NCBI GenBank assembly: GCA_900546925.1
Contig: UREV01000008.1
Span: 25,133 to 89,132, forward strand
DNA from: an uncultured Bacteroides sp.
Lineage (GTDB): Bacteria; Bacteroidota; Bacteroidia; Bacteroidales; UBA932
DNA: 64,000 nucleotides
Direction of reading: 5' to 3'
Shown: positions 26,126 through 35,379 of the stretch, piece after piece
How the letters are laid out: every line of letters starts with the position of its first letter
Numbering within the stretch: position 1 is the first letter of the stretch
Translations under genes and position numbers: made by a program
Notes under the pieces: model-generated
What the model saw: only the letters and a program-made list of their open reading frames with translations
Database searches by the model: none
Told to the model about the DNA's origin: nothing

Positions 26126-26998
26126 ATGAAACTCATAAAAGATACCGAATTCGGCGGCGAGCGCCCGCTTTTCGAATCACATAATTTGCGACTGGAGAAC
26201 GTAACTATCCGCGAAGGCGAATCCGCCATAAAAGAGTGCAGCAACATCGAAGCCGAAAACTGCGTATTCGAGGGCAACTACCCATTCTGGCACGTACATG
26301 GCTTTACTATAAAGAACTGCTATTTCGCTGTAGGCGGACGTTCTGCATTATGGTACTCCGACCATCTCAAAATGAGCGACACCACAATCGATGCTCCGAA
26401 GATGTTCCGCGAAATGAGCGACATCGATATCCAGAACGTAGTAATGAACGATGCCGACGAGGTGTTCTGGAGATGTAAATACATAGATGCCAAGAATTTA
26501 CGATTAATCGGAGGCACTTATCCATTTATGTTCAGCGAGAACATCCGCATCGACGGACTGGTAAGCGAAAGCAAATATGTATTCCAATATGTAAAGAACG
26601 TGGAACTGCATAATGCCAAGATTACCACGAAAGATGCTTTCTGGGAAGTAGAGAACGTAACTGTCTATGACTCAGAGCTAAATGGCGAATATCTCGGATG
26701 GCATTCCCGCCACTTGCGCCTGGTGAACTGCCACATCACGGGCGAACAGCCGCTCTGCTACGCACATGACCTCGTTCTCGAAAATTGCACTTTCGGCCCG
26801 GACTGCGACCGCGCATTCGAGTATTCTACTGTCAATGCCGATATCCGTGGAGCGATAACGAATATCAAAAACCCGATGTCAGGCCACATTGTAGCAGACG
26901 AAATCGGCTCCGTCACGATAGACGAAAATATTAAGGCCCCTGCCGACTGCGTAATCGAGGTCAGGAAGATTAGTAACTCCCAGGCGATTCAAAAATAA
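26126..26998 (+). CDS. DUF3737 family parallel beta-helix protein
   Basis: 290 residues. Starts MKLIKDTEFGGERPLFESH and carries repeated strands of the type LRLENVTI, IEAENCVFEGNYPFWH, FTIKNCYFAVGGRSALWY and VTVYDSELNGEYLGWHSRHL. This matches DUF3737, a left- or right-handed beta-helix made of ~20-residue coils. There is no signal peptide, so it is cytoplasmic. The biochemical role of the family is not established. Confidence 0.88.
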   Translation: MKLIKDTEFGGERPLFESHNLRLENVTIREGESAIKECSNIEAENCVFEGNYPFWHVHGFTIKNCYFAVGGRSALWYSDHLKMSDTTIDAPKMFREMSDIDIQNVVMNDADEVFWRCKYIDAKNLRLIGGTYPFMFSENIRIDGLVSESKYVFQYVKNVELHNAKITTKDAFWEVENVTVYDSELNGEYLGWHSRHLRLVNCHITGEQPLCYAHDLVLENCTFGPDCDRAFEYSTVNADIRGAITNIKNPMSGHIVADEIGSVTIDENIKAPADCVIEVRKISNSQAIQK

Positions 26999-27036
26999 TC
27001 AGAGGTTTGCGGGCGGATGTCTAATAACAGGATTCT

Positions 27037-27792
27037 ATGAAATTAAGTTATTTGGTTGCGGCATGTCTTCTGGCGTGTCTGACTTCTGGAGTGGCCAGCG
27101 CTCAGACAAGAACGTTCAATCGCGATGCGGGTTTTACTGTCGGGGTCAATGTCCCTATGTATAAGGGAGTTGAGGCTGATGCTACGGTGGGATTTACTTA
27201 TGGTCAATTCTATTATAACGGTCTTGGTTTCAGGGCGGGATTTCAATATACGCCTAGCGTGGCGGAGGTGGACAATGCCTTCGGTGTGCCTGTGGCATTT
27301 GCTTATCGGACAGGGACCAGGAGTCGTCGGGCGAGGTTGGAGTCGGGGCTGAGCAGTGCTGCGAATTCCGTTTTTTGGGATCTTTACAATGATTATGATA
27401 CAGGAGAGTCTGCGATGGATATGTTCACCGCATTCTTGGCGAGTCTGTTCAGCAATATCGAGTTTACTGCCGGTATTACTCCCGGTTACATTTCAGGTGA
27501 TGACAGTTCAGTGTCTACTGGCTCGACTGTCGTGCAGGGTGGAGAGATGTGGAACAAGACTTGGACGGAGCGCAACAATCAGTTTTCGATGACAGTGGAT
27601 GCCGGAGCTTGTCTGAATTACGGTATCTGGCGCTTCGATATCAAGCTCATGCCTGCGTTTCATTATTGCCTGACTGATAATTATATACGTCATTATTCCA
27701 ATGGAGATTCCGTCAACGGAATGTTGAGCAGCAGCACTCAGCCCGTCAGGTGGTTCTTCTCCTTCGCCGGCGGTCTGACTTTCCGGTTTTAG
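27037..27792 (+). CDS. Exported outer-membrane beta-barrel-like protein
   Basis: 251 residues. Signal peptide MKLSYLVAACLLACLTSGVASAQ with cleavage after ASA. The mature part alternates hydrophobic and polar residues (FTVGVNVPMYKG, GLGFRAGFQYTP, FRFDIKLMPAFHYC) and ends in an aromatic FSFAGGLTFRF, as outer-membrane barrels do. About eight strands are plausible. I do not recognise the family. Confidence 0.6.
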   Translation: MKLSYLVAACLLACLTSGVASAQTRTFNRDAGFTVGVNVPMYKGVEADATVGFTYGQFYYNGLGFRAGFQYTPSVAEVDNAFGVPVAFAYRTGTRSRRARLESGLSSAANSVFWDLYNDYDTGESAMDMFTAFLASLFSNIEFTAGITPGYISGDDSSVSTGSTVVQGGEMWNKTWTERNNQFSMTVDAGACLNYGIWRFDIKLMPAFHYCLTDNYIRHYSNGDSVNGMLSSSTQPVRWFFSFAGGLTFRF

Positions 27793-27833
27793 TGCCCGTT
27801 TCCCGCTGTCCGCGCCTCAGCCCCAGCCGTTGC

Positions 27834-28127
27834 TCAGCACCCCTTTCCGTCGAGACTGCAGGACGCACCTTCAGGGGTTTTGTCAATGATTATGTCATCC
27901 ATGCTGAAGCTTATGCTGCCGTCCTCAGTTACGAAGCATGGTATGCCGACGGAGCCGTTTGCCTTTACGCTGTCGAAAGCCGGATTCGAGTCTCTAAGAC
28001 GTAAGAATTCTTTTAGGTTCAGGACATGCTCACCGATGTCAATTAGCTGATACTCAGGGTTGTTTTTAAGCTGTTCCTTTACTTGGAAGCAGTCGGGGCA
28101 TGTCGCCATTACATATACTTTGGTCAT
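27834..28127 (-). CDS. Glutaredoxin-like thiol protein
   Basis: 97 residues. MTKVYVMATCPDCFQVK carries a CPDC redox motif at 10-13. GSVGIPCFVTEDG supplies the cis-Pro of the thioredoxin fold. The C-terminus has two extra Cys (ASCSLDGKGC). It resembles Bacteroidota and Firmicutes glutaredoxin-related proteins; the substrate is unknown. Confidence 0.8.
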   Translation of the reverse strand: MTKVYVMATCPDCFQVKEQLKNNPEYQLIDIGEHVLNLKEFLRLRDSNPAFDSVKANGSVGIPCFVTEDGSISFSMDDIIIDKTPEGASCSLDGKGC

Positions 28128-28178
28128 ACTGTTTCTGTTTTATATTTTGCTAAGATAGGGATTTTTATTTTGAGTTGC

Positions 28179-28186
28179 TAACTTTG
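28179..28186 (+). promoter_or_regulatory. -7 element TAACTTTG
   Basis: A consensus -7 element 16-22 bp before the ATGs of the short-chain dehydrogenase remnant; the promoter has outlived the gene. Confidence 0.5.
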
Positions 28187-28201
28187 TATGGTATAGATTA
28201 C

Positions 28202-28279
28202 ATGGTTATGAAAAAGGCGATTGTCATAGGTGCGACTTCTGAGTATGATTCTATATTTTTGCTTACCATGGAGAAATAA
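28202..28279 (+). pseudogene. N-terminal remnant of a short-chain dehydrogenase
   Basis: The 25 codons read MVMKKAIVIGATSEYDSIF and stop soon after. MKKAIVIGATS is the first strand and start of the NAD(P)-binding GxxxGxG loop of SDR enzymes, where SGIGR normally follows. The loop is lost at the next residue, so only the first ~11 residues are recognisable. A good -7 element precedes it. Confidence 0.55.
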
Positions 28280-28450
28280 TGGTGGGCATCCCTAAAGAGA
28301 GACATGCCGAACTTTATGTCGCAGTAAGAATACGGAATAACTTGCGAAACTTGAGAAATTAGTATTCCTATTGTCGTTTTGTGCCACGCTTCTCGCATTT
28401 TCAGGAGTCATGGAAAAGATTCTCCCGCGAGTGACTTTACATCGTTGAAT

Positions 28451-28490
28451 AAAAAAACAACATGAGCTCTGTCGGAAGACAGGGCTCATG
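28451..28490 (-). terminator. Rho-independent terminator of the metalloprotease gene
   Basis: CATGAGC-t-CTGTC pairs with GACAG-g-GCTCATG around GGAA, followed on the minus strand by a run of seven T. It lies ~80 bp past the stop of the gene at 28571-31150. Confidence 0.8.
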
Positions 28491-28570
28491 CCGTTTCTGT
28501 AGGTAGAACTTGCTTTCAAGGACTTTTCTGATAGTCTGGAAGGGGCAACATGGTATGGTTCAATGGTTTA

Positions 28571-31150
28571 CTAAAAGTCTTTCAATGCCGCACAGCATCT
28601 TGCATACAGGTATTCGTAATGAGCCCTGTCATCTGATGGTGCAGACGCTTTCTTGGACTGCGCGAGGGTTTTCACCCTGTTGAGGAACGCCACGCGATAA
28701 CTGCCGGTCTCATCGATCGGCGCGATGCTGACCGCAGCCTGATAAGGTTTATTGCCCTCTCCGAGGTCATCAGGATTCCATCCGCACCAGTTGTCCGTGT
28801 CAATGCCGTTTTCCGTCAGAGTTTTAGTGAGCATTCTTCTCACCTCCTTGGCATCGTAGGTAAGAATCTCACGCTGAAGAGTTTTCTCTTCAGGAGTAAG
28901 CTTCCTTCCGGAAATAGTCGATGCGAAAAGCTCACGATAGAGGTCGTCGTAGTAATCCTTGATGGTATAGACATTCTTCGCTCCGGCCACAGCGGCTGCC
29001 CTGACTACGTTTTCAGGAATGGTCGAGGCCAATGTCTTGGCGACGGCAGCGCAGACTTTGTTTGACTGCGGAGTAGCGAGCGGCAAGTTGGAAGTAACCG
29101 AAGGCTCATTCAGCCATGCGGAATTTCTCAGCTGGGAGATTACCCATTTGAGCGACGCTTTCTGTACATCTTTAGATACCGGTACTGCAGGCTTCTGGTC
29201 GAAACCTTCTTTTACATAGTTCAGATAGATGCCTCCGACCTGAGACAGAACGTGTCCAATATACCTGTTATATTGTGCAACTATCTGGTCATAAAGCTCT
29301 TTCCTGTGAGTAAAATCGATGTCTTCCGCGCCTACCCACTCGTTCATCTTCGGCAAAATGTATTTAAGGTTGCTGATGCCGTAGTCGCTCGATTTAATAG
29401 GGTCGTCTCCGAGGTCTTCAGCACGCGCACTCGGGTCATATACTCCATAAGAAAGATAGCCTGGAATCTGCTGGGCACCATATCGGTACATAGGATCGCC
29501 GGCTTTCTCGTCCAAGATTTTCTCGGCTCTGCGGTATTCGTCCCAGATATCCTTGGCTCCGATAACAGGAGTATAGAGCCATTTGATGGCATATTTGTCG
29601 TACACGCCGAGGCTTGGCGGAACGAGTTTCACGCCTTTGTCAGAAGGCTGTGCGACATAGTTATATCTGGCATAATCCATAATGGATGGGGTAGTGCCAT
29701 ATTCAGCTGTGAATGCCGGGTCTCTCAGAGATTCGGTAGGGTAGGCTGAAGATGCGCCCATGTTGTGCATCAGACCCAATGTGTGCCCGATTTCGTGTGA
29801 TATCACATAAACAAGGGATTCGTCAATGATCTCCTGCGGCATCTTGACTGCTCTTACGCTTTCATCCACCTGGGAAGTCTGTACGAAACGCCAATTATTT
29901 ATGAGTTTTATGACATCGTTATATACAAGTACAGATGCGTTGAGGATTTCTCCAGTGACAGGGTCTGTCCAGCTTGGACCTCTTGCATTCATAGTGGCAT
30001 CAGGAACATAGCGGAGGCAGGAATAACGCAGGTTGTCCGGGTCGAATTCCGGGTCTTCTTCTTTTGTAGGAAAATCCCTGACTTGCATAACGTCCTTAAG
30101 TCCAATGGCTTCGAATGCTGCGTTCCATGCGAGAACTCCTTTGCGGATAGGCTCTTTCCAGCTTTCCGGGAAGGTGTTGTCCACATACCATACAATAGGA
30201 TTCTTTACCGTAACTGTTTTTCCTCCTAGCCATGCTGTCGTGTCAGACAGATCGAGTCTCCACCTGGAAGCCAAGACATAACCTTTGTAGCCGTCTTCTG
30301 CGGATGAGAGGTCATATCTCATGCTGCCTTCGCTTGGGCCTACAGGAAATACTCCGACTCTCAAGTCCTGGATTCTTGCAGGCATGGGTTTCTCCGGAAG
30401 CATCAGGAATGATACCGTGTATTCCATGGAGCCTGAGCCGATCTTGCCCTTGAAACCGAGTATGGACTTAGTGAAATCGACATTGGCATGAACCTTTACG
30501 GAAGCATTGTCCTTGAATGACTTGAGTTCTCCGAACCAAGTGGTTTTCTCCTCGGCGGACTTGGCTACTGAGAAGTCCTTCCCTTTCGGCGCGGCAGCAT
30601 TGACAATACCCGTGACATCGAAGATTACAGCGGAGCTGTCTTTACTCTGGGCGGCGACGGCGATGCGGCGGAGGATTTTCGGCATGAAACTGCGCGAGAG
30701 TGCTTCCTGCATCAGCGGGTCCGAGGTAGAGGCGTTCGTGCCCGGCAGGCTCAGAACTACGAGGCTGTCAGTGAGGTCGATTTGGAAATACTGCGGTTTG
30801 TTGTATTTGTAACCCACATTTATGAATGACGGGTTGCTCCCCGCTGTGATGGTGCCGCCGACCATAATGCGTCTGCCCATGTACTTTTTGGGCAATTCCA
30901 TGTAGATCTTGTCTTTGGCGGTGCGATAGAGGCTGAAGGTTTCGCCTTTGGCTGAGACTTTTACGTCTTTCATCAGCTTGTCGTAAGGGGACACTTTCTT
31001 CTTCGGAGCCGGTTTGCTCTCCTGTGCCACTACTTCAGTCTTAGCCTTTTTCTTGTTTTTGGCTTTGGATGCAGGTGATGCTGCCGCGCTGGTGACAGGC
31101 ACCAGCATCATGGCGGCGAGCATGATAATAAGGTTGTTTCTAAATCTCAT
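28571..31150 (-). CDS. Exported zinc-dependent metalloprotease (DUF5117/DUF5118 type)
   Basis: 859 residues with signal peptide (NLIIMLAAMMLVPVTSAAA) and a basic Lys/Ala-rich linker. The metzincin-like zinc motif is VISHEIGHTLGLMHNMGAS (HExxHxxxxxH), with the later Met-turn candidate PSIMDYARYN. The flanks match the large Bacteroidota family with DUF5117 and DUF5118 around a reprolysin-like core. It should act in the periplasm or at the outer membrane; substrates are unknown. A terminator follows at 28451-28490. Confidence 0.88.
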   Translation of the reverse strand: MRFRNNLIIMLAAMMLVPVTSAAASPASKAKNKKKAKTEVVAQESKPAPKKKVSPYDKLMKDVKVSAKGETFSLYRTAKDKIYMELPKKYMGRRIMVGGTITAGSNPSFINVGYKYNKPQYFQIDLTDSLVVLSLPGTNASTSDPLMQEALSRSFMPKILRRIAVAAQSKDSSAVIFDVTGIVNAAAPKGKDFSVAKSAEEKTTWFGELKSFKDNASVKVHANVDFTKSILGFKGKIGSGSMEYTVSFLMLPEKPMPARIQDLRVGVFPVGPSEGSMRYDLSSAEDGYKGYVLASRWRLDLSDTTAWLGGKTVTVKNPIVWYVDNTFPESWKEPIRKGVLAWNAAFEAIGLKDVMQVRDFPTKEEDPEFDPDNLRYSCLRYVPDATMNARGPSWTDPVTGEILNASVLVYNDVIKLINNWRFVQTSQVDESVRAVKMPQEIIDESLVYVISHEIGHTLGLMHNMGASSAYPTESLRDPAFTAEYGTTPSIMDYARYNYVAQPSDKGVKLVPPSLGVYDKYAIKWLYTPVIGAKDIWDEYRRAEKILDEKAGDPMYRYGAQQIPGYLSYGVYDPSARAEDLGDDPIKSSDYGISNLKYILPKMNEWVGAEDIDFTHRKELYDQIVAQYNRYIGHVLSQVGGIYLNYVKEGFDQKPAVPVSKDVQKASLKWVISQLRNSAWLNEPSVTSNLPLATPQSNKVCAAVAKTLASTIPENVVRAAAVAGAKNVYTIKDYYDDLYRELFASTISGRKLTPEEKTLQREILTYDAKEVRRMLTKTLTENGIDTDNWCGWNPDDLGEGNKPYQAAVSIAPIDETGSYRVAFLNRVKTLAQSKKASAPSDDRAHYEYLYARCCAALKDF

Positions 31151-31577
31151 TCTCTGTACGAAATAAACTAGTCAAACAACAAATATAATTTTTTTTTCTT
31201 GTGCGGCCCCAAAATATCTACATATAAGGATGACAAGTCACATGGCAGATTCGACCTGCCTCACGTAACCCTGCACCGCGGAGACGCTTGCCACTTAATC
31301 CCGATGCATAGGTGGAAATGCTACATAATATTCTGTAAATCAGAGGAATATATTTATAGAAGTTATCGTTTTGCATAGGTGTTTTTCAGGATATTTTCGG
31401 CCTGCATTGTCATAATATGGGCTGAGAAATTTGAGGAAATGTCTTTGTAATGTAATTTAGCTCCGTTTCGATGAAAGATATCGTAATGGTATTTTTCGAC
31501 GGGCCGGAGATTGTTGCTTCTCGGAGCAACCATTCTGTTTATGTTTTTTTAGTAATAACACTTTAACGAATGATGCA
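31151..31577. other. Gap upstream of the SusC remnant
   Basis: 427 bp without a gene. AT-rich except near 31240-31300. A small hairpin, GTTGCT-tctcgg-AGCAAC, lies at 31513-31530, ~47 bp before the SusC-like start, and may be part of the former leader. I see no promoter matching TTTG/TAnnTTTG. Confidence 0.4.
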
Positions 31578-31847
31578 ATGAAAAGGTTTCTTGCAATGCG
31601 TTTAGTCGCACTTGTGTTTTCATTCACTTTTATTGTTTGTTCAGGCTTTTTTACCTACGCCAGCGCGCAGAGTAATGTAAAGGTCACCGGTCAGGTGACT
31701 GACAATGCCGGACTGCCTGTCATCGGAGCAGGAGTCGTAGAGGACGGGACAACGTCGGGAGTAGTTACTGACGCTTCCGGTAACTATGAAATTTCTGTAA
31801 ATACAGGTGCAAAACTTGTCTTCACTTGTCTCGGATATGAGACAGTT
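31578..31847 (+). pseudogene. N-terminal remnant of a SusC/RagA-type TonB receptor
   Basis: Ninety codons: signal peptide MKRFLAMRLVALVFSFTFIVC..ASAQ, then the carboxypeptidase-like domain KVTGQVTDNAGLPVIGAGVV, GTTSGVVTDASGNYEIS and LVFTCLGYETV. The family continues with a TonB plug and barrel of ~900 residues; here it stops at GYETV and runs straight into CcsA sequence in another frame. A deletion has removed more than 90% of the gene. No susD follows. Confidence 0.88.
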
Positions 31848-32284
31848 CGTCGCTTCTGCATTCTCCTCTGCTTTCGCTCCACGTCATGGTCATCATGTTC
31901 TCATATGCGTTGTTTGCCATGATTATGCTGATTGGTATTCAGGGGCTTGTCTGTCAGCATCGTGGTGATATTGTCCGTTCTGAGTCCCTTGCAGCATTGG
32001 CCCATTTCCTGCTTTATCCAGCTGTCTTTCTTCTCGCCGCCGGTATTTTTATCGGGGCGGTCTGGGCCAATGTCTCATGGGAACGTTATTGGAGTTGGGA
32101 TCCGAAGGAGGTATGGGCTCTTGTCACCATGCTTATCTACATGGCGCCTTTCCATTCTTCATCCATCAAGTGTTTCCGCAATACGAGGTTCTTCCTGTTC
32201 TACTGTATCGTGGCGTTTCTCAGTGTCCTGATTACTTATTTCGGTGTGAATTTTCTCCTCGGAGGAATGCTCAGTTACGCATAA
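31847..32284 (+). pseudogene. C-terminal remnant of cytochrome c biogenesis protein CcsA/CcmF-like
   Basis: In the frame starting SSLLHSPLLSLHVMVIMFSY the sequence continues with the heme-handling WD region (ERYWSWDPKEVWALVTMLIY) and ends with LITYFGVNFLLGGMLSYA, the conserved CcsA C-terminus. Three to four membrane segments remain. The N-terminal ResB/CcsA part is missing and replaced by the SusC remnant with a frame change. An ATG at 31886 could still start a 132-residue piece, but it would be non-functional. Confidence 0.88.
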
Positions 32285-32308
32285 CGGGGGCAACGGCATT
32301 GACCCGAA

Positions 32309-32611
32309 CTATTTTGGCCGGTACTCGGACTTTCTTTTGGGGTTCATTGGGAACCAGCCTTTCTCGACTCTTTCTTTCTGTTCGAAGATTTCCAGGATGC
32401 TCCACATGCAAGAGCATCCTATTACGCCGAGTGTCGGGCTCACTATGCTGTTGTCTACCAGCAGGCTTGCTATGATGAAGGCTATGCCGGCAAGTGCAAA
32501 TGCCCACCAGCATTTGGTGCCGAAGTAGTATTCGCATTTTATTACGATAGGGTGGAATAGTCCGATTACAAGAAATGTAATGACGGCTATGATTAAACCT
32601 GAGTAGTTCAT
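32309..32611 (-). CDS. DUF4491 family small membrane protein
   Basis: 100 residues from MNYSGLIIAVITFLVIGLFHP; an earlier ATG at 32635 lies within the upstream gene. Three membrane segments: 4-22, 37-57 and about 62-80, with a basic C-terminus (RKSEYRPK). YYFGTKCWWAF and GCSCMWSILEIFEQKERVEKGWF are typical of DUF4491. Its ATG overlaps the thioesterase stop (ATGA), so the two are coupled. Function unknown. Confidence 0.8.
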   Translation of the reverse strand: MNYSGLIIAVITFLVIGLFHPIVIKCEYYFGTKCWWAFALAGIAFIIASLLVDNSIVSPTLGVIGCSCMWSILEIFEQKERVEKGWFPMNPKRKSEYRPK

Positions 32612-33084
32612 TTTGCTCCTTCTTCTAGTTCGCATCCGCGGAATCCCATTTCTTCTGCTTTCTGTTTGGAAGCGCAGAAGTATACCAATGTGGCTTTAGT
32701 GCAAACTTCTCCGTTACTGTTATAGATTTCGCCTTCGATGAAGGCCACGTTGCGCATCTGGCGTGTGAGGCGGGCGCGGATGACAAGTTCTTTGTCGCGT
32801 GTGGAAACTGGTTTGAGATACTTTACTTCCATGCTTGATGTCACTCCTGTAGTCTGCAGTTTGCGTGTCACGACCCAGCCTGCCACTTCGTCGAGCAGCA
32901 TCGACTGGATGCCGCCGTGAAGCGTGTCTATCCATCCCTGGTAATTCTGTGTCGGTGTCCATTTCGTAAGGACATCTTCGCCATCTTCCCAAAATTCCAA
33001 ATGCAGTCCCACAGGGTTCTCGGGACCACAGCAAATGCAATTATATCCAGGCTCGTGCAGCCACGGATTCTTTATCTTTTTCAT
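32608..33084 (-). CDS. Hotdog-fold thioesterase (PaaI/4HBT type)
   Basis: 158 residues from MKKIKNPWLHEPGYNC; the ATG at 33213 would add 43 residues unlike the family. CICCGPENPVGLHLEF is a Cys-rich lead typical of one 4HBT group, then the hotdog helix GWIDTLHGGIQSMLLDEVAGW with HGG and the catalytic-type Asp/Glu, and VKYLKPVSTRDKELVIRAR. It should hydrolyse an acyl-CoA. It overlaps the DUF4491 gene by 4 bp. Confidence 0.83.
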   Translation of the reverse strand: MKKIKNPWLHEPGYNCICCGPENPVGLHLEFWEDGEDVLTKWTPTQNYQGWIDTLHGGIQSMLLDEVAGWVVTRKLQTTGVTSSMEVKYLKPVSTRDKELVIRARLTRQMRNVAFIEGEIYNSNGEVCTKATLVYFCASKQKAEEMGFRGCELEEGAK

Positions 33085-33222
33085 CGTCTTAAAAATGACC
33101 TTATGTCTATTTAATAGTTCTACGCTAAGATAGCGTGAAATACTCGAAAATGCAAAATAATGCACTTTTCCATAATTCGAAATTATTCTATAAATTTGAC
33201 CCCGTTTGTTCAAGTCAGGTAT

Positions 33223-34134
33223 ATGTGGTTATCATTAGCTTTTTTGTCGGCGGCCCTTTTGGGCTTTTATGATTCTTGTAAGAAGCAGGCTCTGGGTGGC
33301 AATGCTGTCATTCCAGTGCTATTCCTGAATACATTGTTCTGTTCTCTCATATTCATTCCGTTGATCGTCCTTTCATATTGTACGTCAGCTCTCGACGGCA
33401 GTGTCCTCAAGGTCGGTGCTTATGGCGGTTGGGAGGTTCAGAGATGGATAGTGCTCAAGAGCGCTATCGTCTTGAGTTCGTGGGTTCTCGGCTATTTCGG
33501 AATGAAGCACCTGCCTCTGACCATTGTGGGTCCGATCAATGCTACCAGACCGGTGCTTGTATTGGTCGGGGCAATGCTGCTTTTCGGGGAGAAGCTCAAT
33601 TATCTCCAGTGGACCGGTGTCCTGTTGGCTATTGTGTCATTTTTTATGCTGAGCCGCAGCGGCAAGAAGGAGGGGATAGATTTCGAACATAATGTCTGGA
33701 TTTATGCAGTGGGCGGTGCGGCAATCTTGGGTGCAGCAAGCGGATTGTACGACAAGTTCCTGATGAATCCTGATGGATTGGCGTTGGACAAGATGGCGGT
33801 CCAGAGCTGGTATAACATCTACCAATGCGGAATGATGGGTGTGATGCTGATGCTTATCTGGTATCCGAACCGGAAAAAGACGACGAAGTTCCGCTGGAAG
33901 TGGTCTATCATATTCATTTCCATATTCTTGAGTGTCGCCGATTTTGTCTATCTCTACGCATTGTCTCTGCCTGGCGCGATGATTTCCATCGTCTCGATGG
34001 TCCGCCGTGGCAGCGTCATAGTCAGCTTCCTCTTCGCCGCCCTAGTATTCAAGGAAAAGAATCTCAGAAGCAAAGCTGTCGACCTGGCATTCGTTCTCCT
34101 GGGAATGGTCTTCCTCTATCTCGGTTCGCGGTAG
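33223..34134 (+). CDS. EamA/DMT-family transporter
   Basis: 303 residues from MWLSLAFLSAALLGFYDSC; upstream codons to 33160 are not part of the fold. About ten membrane segments in two EamA repeats: GPINATRPVLVLVGAMLLFGEKL in the first and SMVRRGSVIVSFLFAALVFKEK in the second mark the repeat ends. It probably exports a metabolite. It stands alone on the plus strand between two minus-strand genes. Confidence 0.85.
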   Translation: MWLSLAFLSAALLGFYDSCKKQALGGNAVIPVLFLNTLFCSLIFIPLIVLSYCTSALDGSVLKVGAYGGWEVQRWIVLKSAIVLSSWVLGYFGMKHLPLTIVGPINATRPVLVLVGAMLLFGEKLNYLQWTGVLLAIVSFFMLSRSGKKEGIDFEHNVWIYAVGGAAILGAASGLYDKFLMNPDGLALDKMAVQSWYNIYQCGMMGVMLMLIWYPNRKKTTKFRWKWSIIFISIFLSVADFVYLYALSLPGAMISIVSMVRRGSVIVSFLFAALVFKEKNLRSKAVDLAFVLLGMVFLYLGSR

Positions 34135-34144
34135 GGGAGTTGCT

Positions 34145-34729
34145 CTAACGCGTGCTTCTCTTCTGCACGTCTTTTTCTTCGGCGATGACATCTTGGTCTT
34201 TTAAGTATTCGGAGTTGTATTTGCCTCTTGGGATGTCTCTGAAAATATAATAGTTGGCAGCTCTTGCAGCTTCGATGTGATCGGTGAGGGCAGTATTGAT
34301 TGCAGATACTGCCAAGTCTACGAGAGAGCCGAGGATGGAACCCCCTCCGGAATTAGTATGCAGATCAAGGGTCAAATCACAGCTTCTGTCGAAGATGATG
34401 TCACCAGTGTATGCGGATTTGATGAAGTATCTGATTTCTGTGTTGATGGTGAAGCCCTGTTTTGCCCATGTCTTTATCTCTGAGAAGACCACTGCATCAC
34501 ATCCGAAATAATTGTGGAACGTGCTGAGGGAGCCGTTGACAAACATTTCTGAATCATAGGCGCTTTCGGCTTTCAATATATCCATGGCCAACAGAGGGGA
34601 AATTACATAATATCCTGCTTCTGCGAGGGGCTTGCTTATGGATGTGTATAGAAGGTCTTTTGCCTCGACATTGCTGCTGTTGTTTATCGGAGGCATTACC
34701 AGTAACGTGACGGGCTTTTCCTCGTACAT
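34145..34729 (-). CDS. DUF799/GNA1162-like protein lacking its lipoprotein leader
   Basis: 195 residues. KPVTLLVMPPINNSSNVEAKDLLY, PLAEAGYYVISP and FGCDAVVFSEIKTW are characteristic of the DUF799 lipoprotein family. Members have a signal peptide and lipobox. Here the frame is open upstream for 13 more codons (TWAEVTRGQQYAK), clearly family sequence, and then meets TAA at 34769-34771, so the leader is gone. The usual CsgG- and DUF4810-type partners are absent. Probably a decayed gene; an intact cytoplasmic protein from 34729 is possible. Confidence 0.7.
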   Translation of the reverse strand: MYEEKPVTLLVMPPINNSSNVEAKDLLYTSISKPLAEAGYYVISPLLAMDILKAESAYDSEMFVNGSLSTFHNYFGCDAVVFSEIKTWAKQGFTINTEIRYFIKSAYTGDIIFDRSCDLTLDLHTNSGGGSILGSLVDLAVSAINTALTDHIEAARAANYYIFRDIPRGKYNSEYLKDQDVIAEEKDVQKRSTR

Positions 34730-34843
34730 CTTTGCATATTGCTGACCTCTTGTAACTTCAGCCCAGGTTTATGCGGTAGTGATGCGCTATCCGGACACAT
34801 TCGTAAAGGCTGAAGGGCGAATTATGCTGATGATATGACGTTG

Positions 34844-35137
34844 TTATCTTGTCAGTATATAGCGCAACGCTTCCAGTGGGTGATGGAATATCATCCGAGG
34901 TCCGCTGAACCGCATGACTTCGCGTATCTTTTCCCTCATGTCTGGACGGTAGCAATGGATAGGGCATTTATGGCATTTGGTTTTTCTTTCACCGAACTTG
35001 CATCGGTCGAGTCTGGCCGTTGCATACGTCAGTAGTTCTCTGCACTCTTCACATAGTTCCTTTTTACCATGCTTTTTTCTGCACCACAGTTCGATCATGT
35101 GCCGTACTGTGGTCTTCTCCCACTCTATTCGGTTCAT
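34844..35137 (-). CDS. Nitrous-oxide-stimulated-promoter family protein
   Basis: 97 residues. RHMIELWCRKKHGKKELCEEC, then LDRCKFGERKTKCHKCPIHCY holds a Cys cluster (C..C..C..C) likely to bind zinc or iron, and EVMRFSGPRMIFHHPLEALRY ends the protein. This matches the small conserved family annotated as nitrous oxide-stimulated promoter protein; the name is historical and the function is unknown. Confidence 0.8.
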   Translation of the reverse strand: MNRIEWEKTTVRHMIELWCRKKHGKKELCEECRELLTYATARLDRCKFGERKTKCHKCPIHCYRPDMREKIREVMRFSGPRMIFHHPLEALRYILTR

Positions 35138-35379
35138 TATGTGTTTGTATTATTCTGCTTGCAAAGGCGAAGATACGACTTAAATCTGATAACATCAATC
35201 ATCACTGGAGACTTTTCTCTGTTTTTCAGTCAGTATGACCGGTTATGCCGGAGGAATCGACAGGAAGATTAAATTGCTTGAAATGGAACGTTCGGCCTGT
35301 GTCGGGACTATGCTACATCTATTTCGGGAATAAACTGTAAGAGTGCATTGGTATAAATGATTATTAACTTTTTGTGAAG

